A DNA stretch of 49,457 nt from Betaproteobacteria bacterium. Its GTDB lineage: Bacteria > Pseudomonadota > Gammaproteobacteria > Burkholderiales > Rhodocyclaceae. Of the stretch, positions 16,438 through 23,818 are shown piece after piece (within the stretch, counting starts at the first letter, position 1; each line of letters begins with the position of its first letter). The stretch lies in assembly GCA_016208415.1 (NCBI GenBank), contig JACQYB010000016.1, forward strand, positions 16,098-65,554, in the 5' to 3' direction. Below the pieces are notes generated by a model. The model searched no databases, was not told the origin of the DNA, and saw nothing but the letters and a program-made list of their open reading frames with translations. The position numbers and the translations under genes are program-made.

Positions 16438-16575
16438 GCTGCTTGCCAGTCGCACCGGCTTCAGCCAGAACTTCGCCACGCGTTCATCGCGCTCGACATG
16501 CACATGCGGCGGTTACGCGCGATCGCTGGCATAAAAGAACAGGCGATACGGGCCAAGCTGCAATATCGTCGGCAT
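16438..16575 (-). pseudogene. DUF4160 fragment with an in-frame stop, fused in frame to ampD
   Basis: From ATG 16575 the frame reads MPTILQLGPYRLFFYASDRA, then TAA at 16513-16515, then PPHVHVERDERVAKFWLKPV. This is the first half of a DUF4160 protein; the family's C-terminal helices are missing. The frame then runs into ampD. It is a dead fragment, probably of a toxin-antitoxin-like DUF4160/DUF2442 pair, although no DUF2442 partner is visible. Confidence 0.75.
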
Positions 16576-16607
16576 CAGTAGCCTTCCGCGGCAAATTGAC
16601 GACCATT

Positions 16608-16851
16608 CTAGTGCCTACTTGCACAAGTCTGCGTCAGCACCGAGAGCGGCCTGGGGCGCCGAGCGCGAGGCGCAAACCGCAGCGATGCCCGGTGGCATCG
16701 CGAGGATTTGCAACGCTGCGCTCGGCGATGCCAGGCCGCTCGAATGTAGCAAACCGCAGCGATGCCCGGTGGCATCGCGAGGATTTGCAACGCTGCGCTC
16801 GGCGATGCCAGGCCGCTCGAATGTAGCAAGACTTGTGCAAGTAGGCACTAG
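16608..16851. mobile_element. MITE-like element with 23-bp perfect terminal inverted repeats
   Basis: The ends 16608-16630 and 16829-16851 are exact reverse complements, beginning and ending with CTAG. Inside are two tandem copies of a 77-bp unit (16672-16748 and 16749-16825), each containing the hairpin GCGATGCC-CGGT-GGCATCGC. The left part is a degenerate inverted copy of the same unit. There is no coding capacity. It sits between ampD and pilR. CTAG termini with a probable TA duplication suggest mobilisation by an IS630-family transposase. Confidence 0.75.
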
Positions 16852-16864
16852 CCTCCCCCGTCGC

Positions 16865-18232
16865 TCACTCGTTCAACCCCAGCCGCTCCATGCGGTAGCG
16901 CAGGGAGCGGAAGGTGACCCCCAGCAGCCGCGCCGCCTCGGTGCGGTTGAAGCGCGTCTTCTTCAGGGTCTCCAGGATGGCCTGGCGTTCCACCTGGTCG
17001 AGATGGTCCTGCAGCGGCATCTGGAGCTGGAAGGCCGGCCCGCTGCCCGGCTCCGGGGCGGGGGGCGGCGCGAGGTTGAGGTCGGCGCTCGCGATCTCGC
17101 GCCCGTCGGACAGCGCCAGGGCGCGCTCCAGCACGTTCTCCAGTTCGCGCACGTTGCCCGGGAAGGGATAGGCCGCCAGCGCCCGCAGCGCCTCGGCGGA
17201 CAACCGCGGCGAAGCGCCGCCCGCCTGGGCCGCCAGGCGCTCCAGGATGTGGCCGGCCAGCAGCGGGATGTCCTCGCTGCACTCGCGCAGCGCCGGCATG
17301 CGCAGTTCGATGACGTTGAGGCGGTAGAACAGGTCCTGGCGGAAGCGCCCGGCCTCCACCAGCGCCCGCAGGTTGCGGTGGGTGGCGCTGATGATGCGCA
17401 CATCCACCGGCTCCTCCTGCGTGCCGCCGATGCGCCGCACGCGCTTTTCCTGGATGGCGCGCAACAGCTTCACCTGCATGGACAGCGGCAGGTCGCCCAC
17501 CTCGTCGAGGAACAGGGTGCCGCCGTGGGCGGCCTGGAAGAAGCCGTCGCGGTCGGCGTCGGCGCCGGTGAAGGCGCCCTTGCGATAGCCGAAGAACTCG
17601 CTTTCCATGAGGTTCTCGGGAATTGCGCCGCAATTCACCGCCACGAAGGCCTGTTTGACCCGCGGGCCGCGCTCGTGGATGAGGCGGGCGGCGCGCTCCT
17701 TGCCGCTGCCCGACTCGCCGGACACATACACCGGCGCCTGGCTGCGCGCCAGCTTGTCGATCATCTCCCGCGCCTGGCGCATGGCGGGGGAATTGCCCAG
17801 CAGCCCCTGGCCTTGTTCGCGCGCCGCCGGATCGGCCGTCGCCTCCGTCAGCTTGAGGGCCGAGCGCACCAGCGCCCGCAGGCTGTCCAGCGACACCGGC
17901 TTGGCCAGGTAGTCGAAGGCGCCGGCCTTGAGCGCCGCCACGGCGTTTTCCATGCTGCCGTAGGCGGTGATCACCGCCACCGGCAGGTCGCGGCAGTGGC
18001 TGCCGATGTGGCGCACCAGTTCCAGGCCGTCGCCGTCGGGCAGGCGCATGTCGGTGAGGCAGAGCTGGTACGGGCGTTCCCCCAGCAGGCGGTGCGCTTC
18101 GGCCAGGGTGCCGGCGCTGTCGGCGCCCAGGCCCATGCGCGCCAGGGTCAGCTCGATGAGTTCGCGGATGTCTTCCTCGTCATCCACCACCAGCACCTGG
18201 GTCGTGGGCGCGCGTTTGCGTCGTTCTTGCAT
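16865..18232 (-). CDS. pilR: Sigma-54-dependent response regulator PilR
   Basis: The receiver domain carries the acidic pair Asp17-Asp18 and the phospho-acceptor Asp61 (CLTDMRLPDG). The AAA+ domain has the Walker A motif GESGSGKE and the sigma-54 contact loop GAFTGA (FFGYRKGAFTGAD). A Fis-type helix-turn-helix ends the protein (FNRTEAARLLGVTFRSLRYR). At 455 residues it matches PilR, which activates type IV pilin transcription with sigma-54. It follows pilS with no gap, so the two are co-translated partners. Whether it acts on the MSHA operon here is unknown, since I saw no -24/-12 promoter ahead of mshA. Confidence 0.93.
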   Translation of the reverse strand: MQERRKRAPTTQVLVVDDEEDIRELIELTLARMGLGADSAGTLAEAHRLLGERPYQLCLTDMRLPDGDGLELVRHIGSHCRDLPVAVITAYGSMENAVAALKAGAFDYLAKPVSLDSLRALVRSALKLTEATADPAAREQGQGLLGNSPAMRQAREMIDKLARSQAPVYVSGESGSGKERAARLIHERGPRVKQAFVAVNCGAIPENLMESEFFGYRKGAFTGADADRDGFFQAAHGGTLFLDEVGDLPLSMQVKLLRAIQEKRVRRIGGTQEEPVDVRIISATHRNLRALVEAGRFRQDLFYRLNVIELRMPALRECSEDIPLLAGHILERLAAQAGGASPRLSAEALRALAAYPFPGNVRELENVLERALALSDGREIASADLNLAPPPAPEPGSGPAFQLQMPLQDHLDQVERQAILETLKKTRFNRTEAARLLGVTFRSLRYRMERLGLNE

Positions 18233-19954
18233 CTAGGATTTCCCTTCCACCGTAGCAGGGCCGACGAGGCGCAACTGGGCGCCGGGGTCGTTGGGCATGA
18301 CGTCCAGCGCGGCGCCGTTGGCTTCGCACAGCTCCCGGGCGATGTAGAGGCCCAGGCCGGTGCCCTTGCTGGCCGTGGTGTAGAACGGTTCGAACACTTG
18401 CGCCCGCGCCGCCTCCGGGATGCCGGGGCCGTCGTCGCCCACGCGCAGTTGCGCGCGCGCGGCGCCGAAGGGCGCCGCGCGCAGGCGGATGGCCCCGGCG
18501 GCTCCGCTGCCATGACGCAGGGCGTTGTCCAGCAGGTTCCACAGCACCTGGTGGATGTGGGCGCGGTCGAAGACCAGGGTGGTGCCGGGCGCCACATCCA
18601 CGGCGAAGTTCTCCCGCGCCACCCGCTGGTGCAGGCAGAAGTCCTCCACGAAAGCGGGCAGGAAGGCGTCCAGCGCCAGCACCTCGGGCTCCACCCGGTC
18701 GCGCCGTCCCAGGTCCAGCACGTCCTTGACCATGCGCTCGAGGCGGCGGGAATTGTCGTCGATGATGCGCGTGAGCCGCGCCTGCATGTCGCCGCGTTTC
18801 TCCTCGCGCAGCAGTTGCGCGGCGTGGGAGATGGCGGAGAGCGGATTGCGGATCTCGTGGGCGATGCTGGCGGTGAGCCGGCCCAGCGCCGCCAGCTTGA
18901 GCTGCTGGGCGCGGCTCTGGGCGCGGTCCAGGTCTTCCAGATAGACGAGCTGGTCGCCGCGCTCGCCGGCGGGTACGAAACGCGCCTGCAGCGTGCGCCC
19001 CGAACCCGGGGCGAGGAAGGTCGTCACCACGTTGCCGCTGCCGGAGCGCGCCGCCGGTTGCGCCAGTTGCGCCAGCACCGGCGAGTAGGCGGCCAGCTCC
19101 GCCACCTCCGGCGGCACCACGCCCAGCAGCGTCTGCGCCCGCGGATTGTGCTGGCGCACGCGTCCGGCCGCATCCACCACCAGCACGCCGTCCTGCATGT
19201 CCAGGATCACCTGCTGGTTGATGCGCAACTGGTTGGCCAGGTCGATGCCCCGCTGGCGCGCCAGGCGCTCGTTGGCGATGACGCGGCTGGCCAGCATGCG
19301 CGTCGAGGCCGCCGTGGCGAAGAAGCCGATGCTGGTGACGCCCACCTGCAGGAACTCCCCGGCATCGGCACCCATCGCCAGGCTGCGGTAGCCCTGCTCC
19401 AGCAGCAGGCCCAGGGTGGCCAGCGCGGCGTAGAACAGCGCCGCCCGGCCCTGCCCGACCAGCCCCGCCCCCGCCAGAACCACCAGCAGCATGAAGGGAA
19501 TGCCGCTGCGGAAGCCGCCGCTGGCGTGCATGAGCAGCGTCAGCGCCGCCACATCCACCACCACCTGCATGGTGAGCCAGGTCTCGAAGCGCAGCCGCGG
19601 CCGGTCCGCGATGGCCCAGAACAGCAGCGCCACCAGCCAGTAGCCGCCGGCCACCGCCAGGAACATGTCCGGCCGCCGCGAGCCCGGGTCCAGCACCCCC
19701 TCGGTGACCAGGAAGATGGCGATGAAGACGCTGGCCACCGCCAGCCGGTAGAGATTGAAGTAGCGCAGCGAGCGCCACAGGGATTGCGCCGTGTCGGGGG
19801 CCAGCCCCGGCAGCGCCGCCGGCGGCAGCCACTGGCGGGCGGCGGCGGGCGCTGCGGTGGCCGCGCGCAGCGGCGCCTCGGTGGAAGCGCGGACCGGCCG
19901 CTCGGTGGAAGCGCGGACCAGCCGCTCAGCCGCCCAGCCGGCGATGCTCTTCAC
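18233..19954 (-). CDS. pilS: Sensor histidine kinase PilS
   Basis: The N-terminal half contains about six membrane segments (RLAVASVFIAIFLVTEGV, FLAVAGGYWLVALLFWAI and others). A PAS-like region follows (ILDMQDGVLVVDAAGRVRQH), then the phospho-acceptor box ASIAHEIRNPLSAISHA and ATP-binding N and G boxes (WNLLDNALRH, GTGLGLYIARELCE). It autophosphorylates and passes phosphate to PilR. The start is uncertain: I use GTG 19954, which overlaps the upstream PP0621 gene by 29 bases. The N-terminus holds a 24-bp tandem duplication (19877-19900, 19901-19924) encoding two RASTE/P-type units. Confidence 0.88.
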   Translation of the reverse strand: MKSIAGWAAERLVRASTERPVRASTEAPLRAATAAPAAARQWLPPAALPGLAPDTAQSLWRSLRYFNLYRLAVASVFIAIFLVTEGVLDPGSRRPDMFLAVAGGYWLVALLFWAIADRPRLRFETWLTMQVVVDVAALTLLMHASGGFRSGIPFMLLVVLAGAGLVGQGRAALFYAALATLGLLLEQGYRSLAMGADAGEFLQVGVTSIGFFATAASTRMLASRVIANERLARQRGIDLANQLRINQQVILDMQDGVLVVDAAGRVRQHNPRAQTLLGVVPPEVAELAAYSPVLAQLAQPAARSGSGNVVTTFLAPGSGRTLQARFVPAGERGDQLVYLEDLDRAQSRAQQLKLAALGRLTASIAHEIRNPLSAISHAAQLLREEKRGDMQARLTRIIDDNSRRLERMVKDVLDLGRRDRVEPEVLALDAFLPAFVEDFCLHQRVARENFAVDVAPGTTLVFDRAHIHQVLWNLLDNALRHGSGAAGAIRLRAAPFGAARAQLRVGDDGPGIPEAARAQVFEPFYTTASKGTGLGLYIARELCEANGAALDVMPNDPGAQLRLVGPATVEGKS

Positions 19955-20153
19955 TGCAGAAATGCCGCTCGCCGGCACGAACGCTCTCGTTTTCGGGAAT
20001 GTGCACGCCGCAGTGGGCGCAGGACACCATGCGTTCGATCTGGCGTTCCTTGGGGGCCTGGCCGTCGGGGGGGCGACCGACACTCCGGCGCGTCCATGTG
20101 AACAACAGCCATATGAGGAATGCTAGCAGCAGCCAGAAGAGGATTCGTCCCAC
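19926..20153 (-). CDS. PP0621 family small membrane protein
   Basis: A 75-residue protein with one transmembrane segment (RILFWLLLAFLIWLLFTW), a short basic linker and a zinc-ribbon-like end: Cys-Ala-His-Cys (SCAHCGVHIPENE) and a final Cys-Ser (HFCSEEHRRLGG). This is the usual layout of the PP0621 family found beside pilSR in betaproteobacteria and pseudomonads. GTG 20153 is preceded by AAGGA. Its end overlaps the presumed pilS start. Function is unknown; the location suggests an accessory role with the PilSR system. Confidence 0.75.
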   Translation of the reverse strand: MGRILFWLLLAFLIWLLFTWTRRSVGRPPDGQAPKERQIERMVSCAHCGVHIPENESVRAGERHFCSEEHRRLGG

Positions 20154-20334
20154 GGCATCCGTCCGTCCTTGTTGCGGCCAGGCCCGGGCAGGGCGGGTTG
20201 CCGCCCACGAAGTATAAATGACCTGAGGGGTTGGCGCCGGTGGGGGATGTGCCGCCGCACCCTGGCGGCGCATGGCCGGAACAGCCGGAAAGCCCGGGGG
20301 ATCTCCATGCGCCGGCGGCTGGCATAATGCGCGC

Positions 20335-21471
20335 ATGAAGATCTTCAACAACGCCGGCCCCTCGGTTCCCGGCCAGCACTACATGATCGACCCGCTGGTG
20401 CGCATCGATCTGCCGGAGATCGAGACCCTGATCGCGCAGCAGCGTTACTTCGTCCTGCACGCGCCGCGCCAGACCGGCAAGACGACGTCGCTCCTGGCGC
20501 TGATGCACCACCTCAACGCCCAGGGGCGGTATCGCGCCGTTTACGCCAACATCGAAGGGGCGCAGGCGGCGCGGGGCGACGTGGCCAGCGGCGTGGCCAC
20601 CCTGTGCAGTGTCATCGCCCGGTCGGTGGCCTATTACCTAGGCGACAAGCGACTGGACGAGTGGCTGCGCAATGAAGGCAATGCCATGGGCGCCGGTGAC
20701 CGGGTTTCCCAACTGCTCGCCCACTGGTCCCAGTCCGACCCGCGCCCGGCGGTGCTCCTGCTCGACGAAGTGGACGCCCTGGTGGGCGACACGCTGATTT
20801 CGCTGCTGCGCCAGATCCGCGCCGGCTATGCCCAGCGCCCCGATGCCTTCCCCCAGACCGTGGTGCTGTGCGGCGTGCGCGACGTGCGCGACTACCGCAT
20901 CCACACCGCCCACCACGAGATCATCACCGGCGGTTCCGCCTTCAACATCAAGGCCGTGTCGCTGCGCCTGGGCAACTTATCCCGCGCCGAGACCGAAGCC
21001 CTGTGGCGCCAGCACGAGGAGGAGACCGGCCAGAGGATCGACCCCGCCATCTACCCCGAACTGTGGGAAGACACTGAAGGCCAGCCCTGGCTGGTCAATG
21101 CCCTCGGCTACGAATGCACCTGGACGGACCGCCCAGCGCGCGACCGCTCGGTGCCCATCACCCTGGAGCGCTACAAGGCCGCCCGCGAGCGGCTGATCCA
21201 GAGCCGCGCCACCCACCTGGACCAGCTCACCGACAAGCTGCGGGAAGATCGTGTGCAGCGGGTGGTGATCGAATTGAAGCTCCCGAGGAAGGCCCCGGAG
21301 GCGACGCTGGCCGAAGGTCTGGCCCAGACGGCCGAGCATGCGGAGCGCTGCGGCGCCGGCGAGGCTTATCTGCTCCTCTTCGACCGGCGCCCGGGCAGGA
21401 GCCGGGACGAGCGCGTGTGGCAGCGCGAGGAAGCCGTTGGTGCGCGCACCATCGGGGTGTGGGGGATGTAG
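20335..21471 (+). CDS. AAA-type ATPase with a nuclease-like C-terminus, apparently carrying an internal deletion
   Basis: The N-terminal P-loop is HAPRQTGKTTSL (Lys49) and Walker B is AVLLLDEVDALVGD. Blocks such as DYRIHTAHHEIITGGSAFN mark a widespread AAA ATPase family. Its full-length members, as I recall, reach about 520 residues and end in a PD-(D/E)XK nuclease-like domain. Here the sequence jumps from THLDQLTDKLREDRV directly to QRVVIELKLPRKAPE, so about 140 residues are absent, including the first half of the nuclease-like domain. The frame is maintained and 378 residues remain. The ATPase may work, but the nuclease-like part probably does not. Start is ATG 20335 (MKIFNNAGPS). Confidence 0.75.
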   Translation: MKIFNNAGPSVPGQHYMIDPLVRIDLPEIETLIAQQRYFVLHAPRQTGKTTSLLALMHHLNAQGRYRAVYANIEGAQAARGDVASGVATLCSVIARSVAYYLGDKRLDEWLRNEGNAMGAGDRVSQLLAHWSQSDPRPAVLLLDEVDALVGDTLISLLRQIRAGYAQRPDAFPQTVVLCGVRDVRDYRIHTAHHEIITGGSAFNIKAVSLRLGNLSRAETEALWRQHEEETGQRIDPAIYPELWEDTEGQPWLVNALGYECTWTDRPARDRSVPITLERYKAARERLIQSRATHLDQLTDKLREDRVQRVVIELKLPRKAPEATLAEGLAQTAEHAERCGAGEAYLLLFDRRPGRSRDERVWQREEAVGARTIGVWGM

Positions 21472-21501
21472 GGCAGGCCGGCGGCGGGAGAATCTGGCTT
21501 C

Positions 21502-22368
21502 GTGACTTTCCTTCGAATTGACCCTCGACTCGTCGAACGCCTGCGCGACGCCCTCCACGTCGTGATCTTCACCGGCGCCGGCATGTCCGCGGAAAGCGGC
21601 GTGCCGACCTTCCGCGACCGCATGACCGGACTGTGGGCGCGCCACGACCCGCAGGACATCGCCACGCCCGAAGCCTTCCGCCGCAACCCGCAGCTCGTCT
21701 GGGACTGGCACGTGCATCTCGCCGAGTCGGTGCGCGCCGCCACGCCCAATGCCGGCCACCGGGCCATCGCCGCGCTCCAGGACCTGGTGCAGCAGGTGAC
21801 GGTGATCACCCAGAACATCGACGGCCTGCATGCCCGCGCCGGCAGCCGGGAAATCATCGAACTGCACGGCAACCTGCTGCGGCTGAGGGGCTTCCGCGAT
21901 GACGACGGCCGTCAGGAGGGCCTGCGCCTGGCCCGCCCGCCGCGCCCGTGCCCGCTGTGCGGCGCCCGTTGCGCGCCGCCCGGGGCCTGGAACCCCGACC
22001 CGGGACTGAGCCTGGCGGGCTTTGGCCTCGCCGCCGGTCCGGTGCCGCGCTGCCCCAAGTGCGGCGCCCGGCTGCGTCCCGACGTGGTGTGGTTCAACGA
22101 GATGCTCGATCCCGACCTGCTGGACCAGGCCTGGGCGGCCATGGAGAACTGCGATGCCGTGCTGTGCGTGGGCGCCTCCCTGGAGGTCGAGCCCGCCGCC
22201 AGCCTGCCGTTCCGCGCGCTGGAATGCGGCCACGCCGTCATCGAGATCAATCCCGCCCCCACGGCGCTCAGCGCCCTGGCCGATGCCAGCGTGCGCGGCG
22301 GGGCCGCCTCGGCCCTGCCGCGCCTGGTCGAGAGCGTGTGGGGATCGGCGCAGGGGCCCGGGGAGTGA
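21502..22368 (+). CDS. Sirtuin-type NAD-dependent protein deacylase
   Basis: All sirtuin motifs are present in 288 residues: GAGMSAESGVPTFR (25-38), TQNIDGLH (103-110), the catalytic His122 in ELHGN, and a zinc site with Cys150/Cys153 and Cys184/Cys187. It removes acyl groups from lysines with NAD. The region aligned to the Tyr-x-x-Arg acyl-pocket motif of CobB/SIRT5 reads WDWHVHL, so a desuccinylase preference is unlikely. The start is GTG 21502. It follows the AAA ATPase by 30 bases and precedes a P-loop ATPase. That could reflect an accessory or defence setting, but the protein looks like a housekeeping deacylase rather than an NADase effector. Confidence 0.88.
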   Translation: MTFLRIDPRLVERLRDALHVVIFTGAGMSAESGVPTFRDRMTGLWARHDPQDIATPEAFRRNPQLVWDWHVHLAESVRAATPNAGHRAIAALQDLVQQVTVITQNIDGLHARAGSREIIELHGNLLRLRGFRDDDGRQEGLRLARPPRPCPLCGARCAPPGAWNPDPGLSLAGFGLAAGPVPRCPKCGARLRPDVVWFNEMLDPDLLDQAWAAMENCDAVLCVGASLEVEPAASLPFRALECGHAVIEINPAPTALSALADASVRGGAASALPRLVESVWGSAQGPGE

Positions 22369-22489
22369 AGCGTCGGGGGGCGATCATTGGGGATGGTTTG
22401 CCCTGGCACCATTACCTCCGGGATATCTTGGGAATATCATTGCCAGCGATGCCACAGCCCCGCGGGCACTTGCCGTGCCCGCTGCCAAG

Positions 22490-23818
22490 ATGAGCGACCA
22501 GGACCTCAAACGCTTCTACCAGACCCTTCTCGGGACCGATCCGCTGAAGAACCCCACAACGGATCACCGCTACGTTGCCATCCTCCAGGCCAATCCACGC
22601 AACGATCCCATCGAGCAACTGCGGCAGCGTATCGACTGGGCGGCGTCGGAAAGCGTCCATTTGCTCACCGGTTTTCGTGGCAACGGCAAGACCACCGAGA
22701 TCTACCGGCTCAAGGGTCTGCTTGAAGAGTCCGGATGCAGGGTCGTCCGGCTCGACATGGATGACTACCTCAACAGCACCCAGCCGGTGGAGATCAGCGA
22801 TTTCCTCCTGTCCGTGATGGCGGGGCTGGCCAGCATCCTCAAGGAGGTGGAGGGACTGGATGCCATCACCGAGAGCTACTGGACCCGCCTCGGCAATTTC
22901 CTGACCACGGAGGTGAAACTCGAAAAGCTGGATATCGAGATGAAAGCAGCCGGCGCGGCGGCGAAGCTCGGCTTCAAGCTCAAGAACGAACCCAGCTTCA
23001 AGCAGCAGGTGCAGCACCACCTGCGCGGCCACGTGGCGCGGCTGGTGGAAGAAGCCCACGGCTTCGTTACGGAAGTCGTGCAGACCCTGCGCCAGCGCAG
23101 CGGCAACCCCGATCTCAAGGTGGTGATCCTGGTGGATTCCGTGGAACACCTGCGCGGCGTGGGCACGGATGCCCAGGGTGTCTACGACAGCGTGCTGAAC
23201 ACCTTTTCCGTCCACGGCGACAAGCTCGCGCTCCCCCAGGTGCACGTCCTCTACACGGTGCCGCCGTTTCTGGTGCTGCACGCCAACAGCGCCACCCGCA
23301 CCATGGGCGGCAACCCCATCGTGATGTGGCCGAACGTGCATGTGCTGTGCCGGGACGGAAGCCGGGACCCCGCCGGTCTGGCGGTCATGCGCGACATCAT
23401 CGGCAAGCGCTTTCCCGACTGGGAACGAATCATCCCCGGCGCGCTGCTGGATGAACTCGCGGCCAGCACCGGCGGGGATCTGCGCGACTTCTTCCGTCAG
23501 GTGAGGGAGGTGCTGGTGCGCCTGGGGGTGGCCCGCAAGCCCGGGGAGCAGGCCCCCGTTGCGGATCCGGCGACCGTCGAAAGCGTCAGCGGCGAATTGC
23601 GCAACAGCCTGCGGTTGATGCTCACGGAGCGCGATCGGCAGAAGCTGGGACTCATCCACCGCTCCAAGCAGCTCAAGCCGGACGGCCCGCAGGACATCCC
23701 CACCCTGACCACCCTGCTGGACAGCAACCTGATCATGAACTACCAGAACGGGGAGCCCTGGTTCGACATCCACCCCATGTTGCGGGAGGACATGGGCGCA
23801 TCGCCCGCCACGCCATGA
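22490..23818 (+). CDS. P-loop ATPase of the AAA/STAND type
   Basis: The 442-residue protein has Walker A GFRGNGKTTE (61-70) and a Walker B-like strand KVVILVDSVEHLRG. A variable middle (about 140-220) may form a coiled or helical insertion, and the C-terminal region (LLDSNLIMNYQNGEPWFDIH) looks like a winged-helix-like end. I cannot match it to a named family. ATG 22490 is preceded by only a weak ribosome binding site. Its stop overlaps the start of the TPR gene (ATGA), so the two products are made together and probably interact, with the ATPase as a nucleotide-driven switch. Function is inferred from architecture only. Confidence 0.7.
   Translation: MSDQDLKRFYQTLLGTDPLKNPTTDHRYVAILQANPRNDPIEQLRQRIDWAASESVHLLTGFRGNGKTTEIYRLKGLLEESGCRVVRLDMDDYLNSTQPVEISDFLLSVMAGLASILKEVEGLDAITESYWTRLGNFLTTEVKLEKLDIEMKAAGAAAKLGFKLKNEPSFKQQVQHHLRGHVARLVEEAHGFVTEVVQTLRQRSGNPDLKVVILVDSVEHLRGVGTDAQGVYDSVLNTFSVHGDKLALPQVHVLYTVPPFLVLHANSATRTMGGNPIVMWPNVHVLCRDGSRDPAGLAVMRDIIGKRFPDWERIIPGALLDELAASTGGDLRDFFRQVREVLVRLGVARKPGEQAPVADPATVESVSGELRNSLRLMLTERDRQKLGLIHRSKQLKPDGPQDIPTLTTLLDSNLIMNYQNGEPWFDIHPMLREDMGASPATP

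Noticed and set aside
16672-16825. Tandem repeat considered as CRISPR
   Set aside because: Units are directly adjacent with no unique spacers, and the block lies inside an inverted-repeat element.
16619-20101. 1160-codon open frame on the plus strand opposite pilR and pilS
   Set aside because: Low-complexity antisense translation of two well-conserved genes; no domain recognisable.
21502-22368. Sirtuin as a Thoeris/DSR-type NADase effector
   Set aside because: It has the zinc ribbon cysteines and all deacylase motifs and lacks fused sensor domains, so an ordinary deacylase is more likely.
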